DNA of 64,000 bases from Norana najaformis (lineage: Eukaryota; Annelida; Clitellata; Crassiclitellata; Hormogastridae), in assembly GCA_964023275.1 (NCBI GenBank), contig OZ029922.1, positions 2,851,034-2,915,033 of the forward strand. Direction: 5' to 3'. The notes below the pieces were generated by a model. That model did not search any database and was not told where the DNA came from. It worked only from the letters and a program-made list of their open reading frames with translations. The stretch's first letter is position 1, and every line of letters starts with the position of its first letter. The position numbers and the translations under genes were made by a program. Below are positions 52,540 through 63,897 of this stretch, in pieces.

Positions 52540-52735
52540 ACGAACTACCAAACAACCGAAAGACCGAACGATTGACAGAAAGACCAACTGGCAGAACGAA
52601 CCTCGAAAGTCCAAAAGACCGAACAACGGACCGAAAGACCAATCGAAAGACCAGGGACAGACCGAAAGACCGAACTACCGACCGAACGACTGACCGAACG
52701 AACGAGCGAACGAACGAAAGACCTCCAGCGAATTG
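52540..52735. repeat. (GACCGAAA)n-type repeat
   Basis: ACCGAAAGACCGAAC and CGAACGAACGAACGAAAG units, related in sequence to the 59.4-60.05 kb block. Confidence 0.88.
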
Positions 52736-53367
52736 TAAATCCTTGACATCGACCGACCGGTCTTATCAGAAACCGAACACCAGACAGACACAGGCACAAA
52801 AAGAGCAGACGATTATCCCTGAGTCTTAAGCTCACAAAATAATCCACGATCAGTTTGACAAAGGTGCCCCGGAGCAACCTCTGACTATAGCTGCAAAGTC
52901 TCACTTGCAGCCGAAGAAGAAGGAGTGCGAGGATCGCGGTGGGTAGCCAGTGAGTGGGCGAACCTGGGAGTCGTTGGGTCTGAATTTACTACCCAATTGC
53001 GACCCATTCCTGAAGCCATTGAGTCGACCCCCATTCACAGCCTCCAGATCGGTCGGTAATTGGCAAAGCGACCTGGAAATCGACGTATACGATTGCTATA
53101 GGTGTCAATACATGCCCGACGGCCCTGGAAGCTGTAAATGCCACTAGCAACGGATTGCTATTGCTACCGCTGTTGTGATCTGTGATGTGTATCTTGCATG
53201 GTCGAACGACAACAGATCAACCGAGATGGTATTGCGAATATATTGCTCTGATGCTATAGCTCAGTTTTTGCCCATCCCAGCCAAGACGAAAAAGACATTA
53301 CAAGATTTCAGTTCAAATAGAGCGCTGCTCAATTTCATAACGTTTATTTAACGACGTCGTCATATCG

Positions 53368-53565
53368 AGATGATTGTAATGTAATGTAATGTAACAAATA
53401 CTTATATAGCGCTCTTCAAGTACCTCTCAAAAGCGCTGATTTGAGTTTTATTACAAAATAAAGTTAATTGACAAAGGTGTGCTAAATTTAAATTATGGGG
53501 CCCAAGACAGGTATCTGACAGCCGGTTACCCAACCACTCTACCCCTAACGACCTCGGTTATAGGT
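53368..53565 (-). mobile_element. tRNA-derived SINE S5 with TGTAATG tail, apparently full length
   Basis: Read on minus: a GGTCGTTAGGGGTAGAGTGG-like head with GGTTACCGG-type second box, GATACCTGTCTTGGGCCCC, then GAGCGCTATATAAGTATTTG and (TTACA)n. Head and tail are both present within about 200 bases. Confidence 0.6.
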
Positions 53566-53759
53566 TGCGTACATTGAAAGTACCCTTAGGGTGGAAAGAT
53601 CATACCACCAACATCACATCGCCTCCCCAACTTCAAAACATGGATGCTCCCAGGACAGGTATCTATTAATGACTATTAATTAAGGGTATCACAGAAAGGG
53701 CTACAAAGATGCCCAGATAAGTAAAACTATAGTTCAATCACCAACACTTCACCCCTTGT

Positions 53760-54092
53760 AACCTCTGCGCAGGTCGTACACTCAAAACTGAAAACACTTC
53801 TCTTTCACAAACCCTATCCCGATTCCTCCTTTATTCCCTTATCTCTCGCATCACACCAAGTCCAAGCACCATCCTCCGTAGCCGTCTGACTGTCTATCTG
53901 CCTGACCCTTAGATCTTGACTTGGAACCTGTGACATGAGCTCCTTGGTTTTTGATCTGCTTCCATTCTGTAAACGCTTGAAAACCATTTTGTTCGACCGT
54001 GATTCTGCTTTGTCAGGTCGGGAGCGCCTGTTAGGAGTCTCTCCTGAAAAGCTACTATATAAATTCGTGACCACAATCACAATTAGGCCTAC
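53760..54092 (+). mobile_element. LINE 3' end sharing the S2 body
   Basis: ACTCAAAACTGAAAACACTT encodes a KLKTLLF-type RT end. Then come CCTTATCTCTCGCATCACAC and CTTGACTTGGAACC (the S2 body), then AAAAGCTACTATATAAATTC and ACAATCACAATT. It suggests S2 is derived from this LINE. Confidence 0.65.
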
Positions 54093-54724
54093 ATTACTTC
54101 ATCGAGATCTGAATCCAGATGGCACGGCGATCATGACGATATATCGTTAATGAGGCGACAATCTTCCTATGTTTAACAAATGCTCATTTGTGCAAAAGCA
54201 ATTGACGGAAAATCCGGCCAAAAAGAGCAACGAATGACGTATCCGAGTTTTAATTTGGCTGCGCTATTAGGGGATCTATTGGTCTCTCATTTTTCGTTCC
54301 GCGTTTCAAAGGCATCTCTGCCTCCCACGGACGGACATCGACCGACAAAGCCCCGGTCGAATCCCGTGCACCATATCAATAAACGAAGGCTTGACAATTT
54401 CCACGATGATAAAAGCCCCTGCCTCGCTTGGACCGCCTGACATTCGGCTTACGGGCTGAGCCGCCGACACTCGGCAGTTTTCAGCATTTCCGTGATTTGC
54501 CGAAATAATTTCTACCATACGATGAACGCTGTTTGATGGCAATTTGCTCGCGATGGCAAGTCTTCAAAGACACAGCATCCCGCAGCGATGCCAGACAAGT
54601 CAATTCTCCGATGACCAGACTTTGCTGGTGTAGCTACTGTTGCAACTGATGCGGCTGCTGGCCAATCAATGCGAGAAAAGCGTTCGATCGTGTTTGAAGC
54701 ATAGCGTAGTGCATGCTGCACGCA

Positions 54725-54910
54725 TTAGAAATCGTAGCCGTAGAGATTTTTACAACACCCAAAGAAAGCTAAGTCGCGGGAACCTCCTTATTCACAGATG
54801 CTCAGTCAAAACAAAATCAATAGGCAGGTAAGGCCAGATTTGGTTCCAAGGCAAGATCCAATGGTCAGACAGACAGACAGTGAAATGCCTACAGTGCAAG
54901 TTGTTTAGAA
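54725..54910 (-). mobile_element. S2 retroposon, copy 3
   Basis: On plus: ATCGTAGCCGTAGAGATTTT, CAAAGAAAGCTAAGTCGCGG, TCAGTCAAAACAAAATCAAT and AGACAGACAGACAGTG. Confidence 0.75.
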
Positions 54911-55249
54911 ATAGAAAAGCGAGGGAGATAAAGAAAAACGTAGGAATCAGGATAAAATTTGTTGAAGAGGAATGTTCTGTGTTCTGCGATCTGTCGCAGT
55001 TTGTCGTTTAGTGCCCCAGAGACCCTCGTCTATTCATTTCATCTGATGCACCTTGACTTCTGTAATTCTATCCTTGCAGGCATACCAAAGTTCCTAAAGC
55101 ACCCGCTCCAGTCCGTTCCCAACTGCCCTGCATGAGTTGTGACTGGCAGGTCAAACCACGCGCATATATAAATATGGCCGATAAACACTGCACTGGCTTC
55201 CTGTTTCTGACAAAGAAACTTATTGAATGTAGGGTAAGATAAGACAAGT

Positions 55250-55300
55250 CTAATCTAATCTGGAAACTTATATAGCGCCTTTATCGTAATCCACAATGTT
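55250..55300 (-). mobile_element. Isolated retroposon tail
   Basis: On plus: AGTCTAATCTAATCTGGAAA then CTTATATAGCGCCTTTATCG, an ATTAGA-tailed GCGC end on minus. Confidence 0.55.
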
Positions 55301-55744
55301 CGCCGTTACAGTCCAAAATCGTAATCCTTTAGATAGAACCAGTTGCGATAGGTCTCTGAGAAATTGGCGCATGCGGAATTCAACAAAAGGAGTTGACTTT
55401 GCAAAACTTAAAACATTCAAGTAGGTTCGACGAAGTCACATGCAAAATGAATTGAGCCGACAGAGGATATTTATCACTCAGAGGAACAAGGACCGTGGTT
55501 TCAGCAACAAACAAGGGAACCGTGCAAAGACAAAGAGTGATGAGACTGTCGCGTCGCATCCGGAAAGCTGGCGCGAAGAATGCCAAGGATGGATGAAGAA
55601 TTATGGGCTGAAGCACAGACCGGACTTGCCCCTGGCAGAACACCTGGTGCTCGGCATACTCCGCCAGATACAGAAGCTGAGCTTGTGCCACATCACTATG
55701 ATTGGAAAGCTAGAGTGTACACCTTCTAATCTAACCCAATCCAA

Positions 55745-56060
55745 TGCTATCTAATCTAGTAACTTCTATAACGCTTTTTTCATAATCCATAAACAACAGA
55801 TGATGGTCGCTTCAAGTGAGTTCTTAGTCAAAATTCATAGTCAATTGAAGAAGCCCGATCTAAAACCAACAGGTTAGTGGAATAGATTGGGTTACGGTGA
55901 GTGAACAAGTTGAAACAAACGAGTCTTAAGTTTAGAGCTGAATGACATCAAAGAAGTGACAGAACTGGGACGACAGTGAATTCAAAAGCCAGAGAACCGC
56001 CGGCATTTACAATAAATGACTGGAATTGATCACGATCTGATCCCAAGACTTCTGTAGCGC
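55745..56060 (-). mobile_element. R2 LINE 3' end, long copy
   Basis: On plus: CTAATCTAGTAACTTCTATA, ATGGTCGCTTCAAGTGAG, GAACAAGTTGAAACAAACGA, GTGACAGAACTGGGACGAC. Collinear with 57275-57560. Confidence 0.75.
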
Positions 56061-56169
56061 CCTTATCACACGACACAATAAACATCGAAGTAGACCCTAA
56101 TTCATCCTTGATCTCTGGTAGCGGAGTTAGAGTTGATCAGCAGTATCTAAGTCATGTTGCTACTACACT

Positions 56170-56312
56170 GTGTGATGGAAAATTAAGGTAAGGTAAGGCT
56201 AGATTAAATACGGCAAGGTAAGGCTAGACAAAGTAAGGCTAAGGTAAGTGAAGGTAATATCAAGGCAAGGCAAGATAAATTAAAGCAAGGCAGGGCAAGG
56301 TAAGGTAAGGGT
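56170..56312. repeat. (AAGGT/AAGGC)n degenerate repeat
   Basis: AAGGTAAGGTAAGGCTAGAT-type units; strand-reversed relatives are at 62690-62930 and 63215-63575. Confidence 0.85.
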
Positions 56313-56924
56313 AGATAACCGCGAATTTATTAAAGCCTTTTCAACTTTAGTTTTCATTTGATACTGAAGCCGAAATAGGAAAAACAATCAAATAAACGAT
56401 CAGCCATTCCAAACGGTTGCTTGGCAACGAATATTTAGTATCGCACGACGAAGAACATATAAATGAAAGGCAAATGCTTTCTGTGAACAGAGAAAAGCAG
56501 ATTCGCGTGACCTTTAACCTTTCGCAACGCTCATCGCAAACCACAGCGACCTGTAGATTTTATAAGGATTGTAGTCAGAACTGATAGATTCTGTCTATGC
56601 GTTTCTCATCTAAGTCTGATTTATCTGAAGCGATAAAAACGAAGTACATACAGTTCAGATGCTGCGACGATTTGTGGTCATCAGAGGCAGCGGAGCGTGT
56701 TGCTAGGCGTTTTATCCTACACGACATTAAGCGATGCTGGCCAAAGGTTGCGGAAATTGATGTCGCAAGAGGGATTTGCGAGTTCTAAGATAGAAAGCAT
56801 CAGCAAGCTTCTGTATGATTTCATACACGTTTATTGGAACTTTCCATTTGTGGTGTTTTTGTCTGCAAACTTCCCGATGTGCGTTTTCCGTGTCTCCTTT
56901 CCCCATAAGGGGTAGTGCTCGATA

Positions 56925-57175
56925 GTCTAATGGTTAGCGTCCTGGATTCGCAAACCAACGGTAGGGGGTTCAACTTCCCGCCATGACTGAAAAAATCCAA
57001 GGGTTCAACTGCACTAGCATACCCCTTCTTCCTCTTATCTCTTTTTTCACTCCAATCCAAAACAACACCCACCGTAGCTGCCACGCTGTCTCTCTGCTTG
57101 ACTCCTGGATCTTGACCTGGAACCGAACCCCTTTTGCCTATCAATTTTGTTTTAACTGTGAATAATGTAATGTAA
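56925..57175 (+). mobile_element. S2 SINE, copy with tRNA-like head
   Basis: GATAGTCTAATGGTTAGCGT (A-box) and GGGGGTTCAACTTCCC (B-box) form a tRNA-like head at 56932-56982. The S2 body and TTTTAACTGTGAATAATGTA with a TGTAATG tail follow. It shows that S2 is a tRNA-derived SINE with a LINE-type 3' part. Confidence 0.72.
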
Positions 57176-57177
57176 TG

Positions 57178-57242
57178 ACGACAAATTATATAGCATCGCA
57201 AGTAGCAGGCTACTTCTAGGGTGCTGTACAAAGTCAAAAGTC
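57178..57242 (-). mobile_element. Inverted copy of the 3' end of the 11.6-12.8 kb LINE
   Basis: On plus: GACGACAAATTATATAGCAT, CGCAAGTAGCAGGCTACTTC and TAGGGTGCTGTACAAAG, the reverse complement of 12760-12810. Confidence 0.7.
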
Positions 57243-57274
57243 AGCCGAAGAACTAAGAGTTGTGCACCAAATAC

Positions 57275-57560
57275 AATTAGCGCCGTTCTCATAATGCCAA
57301 GGCATCAATCGATGGTCGCTTCAAGTCAAGATCGCAATCCGAAATCATGATCCGTTGGAGAAACCGGGTCGAATTCCGATAGGTCATAGAAACCAGAAGT
57401 TAAGCTACGGTAAATAAGCAAGTTGAAAGAGACGTGTCTTAAGTTTAGTCCTGAATGACATCACCGAACTGACAGAACGAATAGAACTTGACAGCGAATT
57501 CCAAAGCCGTGGACCAGCAACGAGAACGCTCTAGTACCCATCACAGTACGGGGCACAGCT
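57275..57560 (-). mobile_element. R2 LINE 3' end, long copy
   Basis: On plus: TTAGCGCCGTTCTCATAATG, CAAGGCATCAATCGATGGTC, GAAACCAGAAGTTAAGCTAC, AGAGACGTGTCTTAAGTTTA. The last is the reverse of an LKT-LF RT end. Confidence 0.78.
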
Positions 57561-57829
57561 TGAGTCATAGCATAGTGTCCATTGATCGAGTGCAATATTT
57601 GCTGGTGCGACGGAGCATAGAAAAGAGATAGGTCGACTGATTCAAATGTAGTACTTTGTGAACTACAAGACAGGTTTTAAACTGGATTCTTTCCTCGATG
57701 GCCAACCAGTATAACGAAAGCAATATTGGTGTAATGTGTTGATACTTATGTGTTTTAGTTAAACCTTCCGATTACCTTCGCATACGTTTTAAAATAGTTT
57801 TAAATTGAAACAGTCTATGAACGGCGGTT

Positions 57830-57992
57830 ATTACGGTCCGCGCACGAGGACTTTAAATGGCGTGGCGTCCATTCAAACGGGCAGCAGTGGTGAAGGATCT
57901 CACCCGATAAATTCTTCAAAAACGAGCAGGGTCGACGCCATAAGGTCGCTATAGGAAAACGTGTACATTTACATTTATTAATAGCCAAAACG
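57830..57992 (+). mobile_element. SINE-like repeat S4, copy 2
   Basis: GACTTTAAATGGCGTGGCGT, GATCTCACCCGATAAATTCT, CATAAGGTCGCTATAGGAAA, then ACATTTACATTT. Strong match to 47325-47460. Confidence 0.78.
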
Positions 57993-58254
57993 CACCTGCC
58001 ATGCGAGGTTAATTAATTACCATCGTCGCTTATAACAAGAGGCCTTTTTTTGACGAGTCGGAACAATAGCGACAAAATATAATCCGCGATCACGAAAGAC
58101 GGTGGCAGAGTCCTCGTGCTTTTTAACTGATAATGAAAGCACAAGAGATACTGTATACTTTTCTACACGAGAGGCGCTATAAAAATGTCGACTCTTTCCA
58201 TCTCGCATGAAACGGCTTCGCATAACGGTACACGACACACATGACGCGGTATCT

Positions 58255-58425
58255 TACTGATATTAGCGCTCGGCTTGCAACGCGAAGAGTGCGGATTCGA
58301 GTCTCGCCTGAGGCAGTTAGGGGTCTTAAGCAAGTCCTTCACTTACAGTTGCTCAGCGCCGTCGATTGATGCTTCGTTATTAGATATAGGCGCTTAATAA
58401 ATGTAGAAATAATAATAACGAAACA
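58255..58425 (+). mobile_element. tRNA-derived SINE, family S6, copy 4
   Basis: GCGGATTCGAGTCTCGC (T-arm-like), GGTCTTAAGCAAGTCCTTC, CAGCGCCGTCGATTGATGC, then TAGGCGCTTAATAAATGTAG and an AATAATAATAA tail. Confidence 0.75.
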
Positions 58426-58554
58426 TCGAAACTTTTCTGCTTCTATGTAAGAATATTGAAAAACGCATTGCCGTATCATGTGACGCATTTCAGCGGTTGC
58501 TAGCTGCATGTCGCCCTTTTAGACCTTTGCGCTCTTCTTTAACTGGTTTGTTCC

Positions 58555-58579
58555 TAGACAGACAGACAGAGAGTGAGAT

Positions 58580-58612
<33 letters not shown>

Positions 58613-58730
58613 CAGACAGAGACAGACAGACAGAGATAGACAGAGACAGACAGAGACAGACAGAGACAGACAGAGACAGACAGAGACAGACAGAGACAGA
58701 CAGAGACAGACAGAGGCAGACAGAGAGCCT
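58555..58730. repeat. (GACA GAGACA)n microsatellite
   Basis: GAGACAGACAGAGACAGACA, a 10-base period over the last 100 bases. Confidence 0.95.
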
Positions 58731-59399
58731 ATAATGAGGGCAATTGTAGGATTAGGTCCTATCAGTTGCTCTGCCCCTCGTATTGAATTCACCTACAACA
58801 AAAAGTCTGACTCGCCAATTGGCTATCAACACTTGAATCAGTTGTCACTATCCATTACGTTTATTTCACTCTGACCTTTGCATGACTCGCTGTTGACCCC
58901 TTGCGAATATTCATCCGCGCCTCAGATCCATTTTTACTGAATTTTACTGCCAGTGAGTGCTTTATATAAATAAATACATCAGAGAAAAACAAATTTTTAA
59001 AGCGCCAGTTGATGTTAAGTCATGCAGTCACGACCTGCATCGGTACCTTCCTTCTTTCAACGCGTCTATGTTGATACAATCGGGCTGTATATCTCCCTGC
59101 TAGATACCTAACTTAATTCATAAGAGCCGGGTGCCGTAAAAAGCCGCCGTTACACTACGTTGTGTAAAAAGTTGAACCGGTGCTTTCGCATAAAACGCAA
59201 GGGTCTTTGGTCCAAGGCAACGAAAGCCTCCGCTGCATCAAGACTTCCTTCGCCTTAGAGTACGGCATGGCTGTCACATCTCGCTTAATCGCAACCGCGG
59301 ATCCAAGCGCAAAGCACGTCGTGAATATTTGACGAGTTCTTCCAACTCAATCAACGGTAAGACTCGCGTTTCTAAGGGGCTTTATCCGCTCCCTCCTAA

Positions 59400-59705
59400 C
59401 TGTTCGACATACCGAATGACTGACCGAACGACCAACTGAATGACCGACAGACCGAATGACCGAATGGTCCAATGACCCAATGACTGACAGAGAGAACGAC
59501 CGAATGACCTATAGTCTAAACGGCGAAATGACCGAACGACCGACCGTATAACCGAAAGACCTACCGACCGAATGACCAAAAAACCGACCGACCGAAAGAC
59601 CGAATGACCAACAAACTGAATGGTCAAACGACCGAATGACCAACAAACTGAATGGTCAAACGACCGAATGACCGAATGACAGGCGGAAAGACCGAATGGC
59701 CGACC
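59400..59705. repeat. Degenerate ACCGAATG/ACCGACCG repeat
   Basis: GACCGAATGACCGAATGGTC-type sequence, including a tandem copy of AATGACCAACAAACTGAATG (59603-59660). It grades into the regular 16-bp array. Confidence 0.85.
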
Positions 59706-60024
59706 GAAAAACCAAATAACCGAAAGACCAAATAACCGAAAGACCAAATAACCAAAAGACCAAATAACCGAAAGACCAAATAACCGAAAGACCAAATAAC
59801 CGAAAGACCAAATAACCGAAAGACCAAATAACCGAAAGACCAAATAACCGAAAGACCAAATAACCGAAAGACCAAATAACCGAAAGACCAAACAACCGAA
59901 AGACCAAATAACCGAAAGACCAAATAACCGAAAGACCAAATAACCGAAAGACCAAATAACCGAAAGACCAAATAACCGAAAGACCAAATAACCGAAAGAC
60001 CAAATAACTGAAAGACCAAAAAAA
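59706..60024. repeat. 16-bp satellite, about 19 copies
   Basis: Unit CCAAATAACCGAAAGA, almost perfect, with one ACAACC and one AACCAAAAGA variant. All three minus frames are open because the unit has no stop and 16 is not a multiple of three. Confidence 0.97.
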
Positions 60025-60414
60025 CCGACCGAGCAACCGAATGATCAAACGACCAGAGACCGAGTTCGATGGCTGGCGCTGTTCTGTAGGCGTCCTAAGC
60101 TTCTCCTTTTGTCGTCTCAAGTCCCTCGAGGCAACAATTGCGATCAGATAGCGCTGACCTGTTGCGCTTATTCCCAATGCTATGTACCGTAACGGCAGAG
60201 CCGTCTAACGCTCCACCCGCCTCTTCTGCTTTTCTTCCTGATTAGGGCGAGAAGACGAGTCTGAATGCAATTGTTGATCTCGTCAGCACTGCTTTCTGAA
60301 AACTAATGTCTCGACACAGTAGGCACTACTGTCTGACTATACGCGGTCAAAATCAGACACGTAGCAGTATAGGCAGATGGGTATCGCAGAGTATTATAAA
60401 TAGATGCCTAAGGT

Positions 60415-60480
60415 AGGGTAATGTAATGCAAGGTAAAGTAAGATAAGGTAAGGTCAGGTAAGGTAAGATAAGGTCAAGAG
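60415..60480. repeat. (AAGGT)n degenerate repeat
   Basis: GGTAAAGTAAGATAAGGTAA-type units. Confidence 0.85.
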
Positions 60481-61114
60481 TGTCTACGCTATGACCTTTT
60501 GGATTTCGACCTGGCTTATCCTACAGATTGCGATTTTGAATACGGTTTCAGAGAACGCTCACTGACACAAATGTATGGCAGTAACACACATTCATTTCAG
60601 ATCAGAACCATACATCGTTGTGAAGTTCTGGAACTGTTGCCTGTAAGTCACATTGAAATGCTTCATCGTCAGACAATTTATGTCAACAGGCGTTGCAGCC
60701 ACATTATACTTCTGAGCATTTAGATAGCGCCTTTCACGAACCTCTCTTAATCGAACAGTAGTGTCTGCTGTTAGCAGAAGGTACTCTAAGGAATGGAATA
60801 AGACTAATGGAAAACCAGAGCGCAATGAGTGAGGAATAAGATGGAGACAATTGAAGAAAGGGATTGACAATACCTGCTTACACATATTCATACTTGTCCA
60901 TGCATATATATATATTTGTACGCACACACATATATAAATACATATATAAAGTATACATATATATATTGGAATGAAGCGAGGAATGGTTCGTTAGGCAGCT
61001 AATGAGGTCATGTACCCGTGGCCATAACTACTGCACTTGATGGCAGACAGAATGAACAGTGCTCCTTAAATAATGTGTCCACAAAGCGAGATTCAGAGGC
61101 TGTGAAGGATCTAT

Positions 61115-61385
61115 GATGAATTGGTGATAGATGGACGGGTCGGTAGGTGGATGGATGGGTGAATAGGTGGGTGGGAGGGTGGGGTTCTGGTGGATGGACG
61201 GATGGATGGATGGAAGGGTGAATAAGTTGATGGGTGGATGGATGAATGAATTGGTGGAATGATGGAAGGACGGTGAAAGGATGGGTTTGTCGATGAGTGG
61301 GTGGGGCAGCTGAAGAACAGAAGGAAGAATAGAAAGGATAGATGGATGGAAAGATGAATTGACGGACGAATGAATGAACGCATAA
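61115..61385. repeat. (GGTG/GATG)n degenerate microsatellite
   Basis: GGATGGACGGATGGATGGAT-type units with GGTGGGTGGG stretches. Confidence 0.88.
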
Positions 61386-61589
61386 ATAGGCGGCGTTTCC
61401 GAATATTTAGGTTGGGCAAGACCCCTTGGTCATGTCCCTCCATATTTTAGAAATTTTGAAACGACAACATCACCATTATCATCATCAGCAGCAGCAGCAT
61501 CATTATAGATATGAAGTCCTCAGTTAGTCCGTATGCATGCATGCATGTATATTTATATGTACATGTATTATTATTATTATTACTATTAT

Positions 61590-61755
61590 TATTATTTTGC
61601 ATTTATTAGGTGCGCAGGGTCAGTAAATCTGAATCTGAGGTGCGAAGCAATTGTGAGTAAAGGACTTGCTCAAGGTCTCTACTCAGTAACCGTCTAAGGG
61701 AAGAAGGCTCGATCCCCTACTCTCCGCCTCACAAGCCAAGCGCTCTGTCATTGCC
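61590..61755 (-). mobile_element. tRNA-derived SINE, family S6, copy 5
   Basis: Read on minus: AGAGCGCTTGGCTTGTGAGG (A-box side), AGGGGATCGAGCCTTC (B-box), GACCTTGAGCAAGTCCTTTA, then GCGCACCTAATAAATGC and a TAATAATAAT tail (61560-61600). Confidence 0.75.
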
Positions 61756-61989
61756 ACACATGGAATGTGTTAAACATATCAAATGAAAACAAAGCCTCAA
61801 TTCATAAAATTCTATGAGTTAATTCCAATAAAAATTGTCGTGACTACAACAGTTACCAGTTTTTTCGAGACTTGATCTGGGTTCCCAAAAATCGCCATGA
61901 CTAGAAAAGTTTCTAGAACCTTTTCATTCTGCCACATCTCCAATAACAACGGATCTACATCTCTGGTTAAAACACGGCTCCCAAACGTG

Positions 61990-62530
61990 ACTTACAATGC
62001 ATAACATAATATACCACAAAATAACATTAACTTTATACTTTCCGTCTTTTCGCGTGTTCTTAATAATTACTATGATTGTGAGTTTGAATAAACGATCAAA
62101 GTCTACATCGAATGGAGTGTCAGAAAGATTTAGAGCGTGTTTGACGGGTGGAAATTTAGAAAGAGGGAAAATTTCAAATGCAGACAGACGGAATCGAAGA
62201 AGCGGAAATGACGTGGATAGGAAACCGAGGACAAAGAGAAAACCGGAAGCCAGAGAATCGAGAGGAAGAAGGACGAACTATTGAAGACGTACGTCGAGTC
62301 GGATGATTCGGACGTGTGGTGGCGAACAAAGGAGAGTTCTCGACGCAAGATCTGGGGAAGAAAAGGACATCAAAGACGCTGCCGACCACCCAAGTTGCAT
62401 ATGCGACACCAATGAGGAACCAGATTAAAGAAAAAACCGCCTCGCTGGATAAGGAAATCGCAACTCATGTAGCGCGAGTTATTTTCACTGTTGGCTTTAA
62501 ATCTCTGACGATGGATTCGTATAATAATGA
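61990..62530. other. Mixed open frames, no recognised gene
   Basis: A 95-codon plus frame (61997-62284) with a Lys/Arg-rich C-terminal half and overlapping short minus frames. No family or repeat relation noticed. Confidence 0.3.
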
Positions 62531-62614
62531 ATGACTACGATGATGCTGGTGATGATAATAACAATGAATTGATGACAACGACGATGATGTTGTCCTGCAA
62601 ACAATGTCCATTTG

Positions 62615-62935
62615 CCAAGCCATGCCATGCCATGCCATATCATGTCCAGCGATGTCCAGCCATGCCATGTCATGCTGATCTTGACATTGCCTTGCCTTAC
62701 CCTGCTTCACATTACTACCTTACCTCGTCTTATCTTACCTCGTTTTATCTTACCTCGCCTTATCTCACATTGCCTTAACTTACCTCGTCTTATCTTATCA
62801 TGTCTTATCTTACCTCGTTTTATCTCATATTGTCTTACCTTATCGCGCATTAGCCCACATTGCCTTAACTTACCTCGTCTTACCATACCTACTTTTACCT
62901 TACCTCGTCTAACCTTACCGTAAGTCGTTAAGCAT
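62615..62935. repeat. (CCATG)n and (CTTAC/CTCGT)n repeats
   Basis: GCCATGCCATGCCATATC, then CTTACCTCGTCTTATCTTAC units of about 15 bases. Confidence 0.9.
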
Positions 62936-63214
62936 GACAGACAAATTATTTATAAAGTACAGGTAGGATTAAGTTATCGCTGGCTATTGAGGTTGAAGGC
63001 TGGTCACCTGTGCGTTCTCCTCTAAAAGGAGCTGAGCTTCTTAGCGCAGATAAACGAACAACGATCGCTGGCAGCCAGAAGCTGGGCTAGAATTAGTTAT
63101 CGGATGAGCCAGGCAGGAGAATTACTGAAAGACTGGTGGACAGATACCGGGCGCCATATTAATTGCGAAAAGACAAACAGTTGGGTAAATGAACAACGTA
63201 CAATGCCTTTTACT

Positions 63215-63575
63215 TTAAGCTTTATCTTAAGTTACCTTATCCTACTTTACCTTAGCTGACCACCTTGAATAATTAATTAATTAATTTGTTAAGCCTAGCC
63301 TTCAATTACTCTACCGTATATACCTTAGCTTGCCTTTACCTTGTCCTTAAGCTGACCTTAGTTTGTCCTTACCTCACTTCATCCTTACCTTATCTTTACC
63401 TTACCTTATCCTTACCTTGTACTTACCTCACATGTCCTTACCTTATCTTTACCTTGTATTTACCTTACCTTATATTTACCTTGTATTTACCTCAGCTTGG
63501 CCTTACCTTATCTTTACCTTGTCCTTACCTTACCCTATCCTTTCCTTGGCCTTGTATTACCTTGCCCTACCTTAC
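63215..63575. repeat. (CCTTA)n degenerate repeat
   Basis: CCTTACCTTATCTTTACCTT-type units of 5 and 11-12 bases, with TTGTCC variants. Confidence 0.92.
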
Positions 63576-63794
63576 GCGTTTATTACTGAAGCTCTACGAG
63601 GGCCATCTGTGCTCGATTAGGGAAGATTTACAAGTTCAGAGCTTGGCGTCGTGAACAGCGCAAAACGAGGATGAAATTCGTCAAGTGCCAGCATCGTCCA
63701 ATAGGATTCATCATCGTTATGCATTTTTTGACCGCTGTGTACTTTGACAACAGCTCATCCGTCGATTGAATCGCAAGGCAACATTCGATATCCG

Positions 63795-63815
63795 TCTGTC
63801 CGTCCATCCATCCAT

Positions 63816-63853
<38 letters not shown>

Positions 63854-63855
63854 TC
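63795..63855. repeat. (CATC)n then (CA)n microsatellite
   Basis: CCATCCATCCATC followed by about 18 CA units. Confidence 0.96.
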
Positions 63856-63897
63856 AACGCATGGACGCAATCGTGTGTGCGTAGGTGTGTGCGTGTG

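Noticed and set aside
56931..56985. Possible tRNA gene
   Set aside because: A-box and B-box are present but acceptor and anticodon stems do not pair, and the sequence is joined to an S2 SINE body. The same objection applies to the tRNA-like heads at 9500-9565, 11040-11105 and 39880-39990.
59382..60177. Minus-strand frames of 131-201 codons resembling a membrane protein
   Set aside because: Hydrophobicity comes only from the 16-bp repeat, and all three frames give the same peptide.
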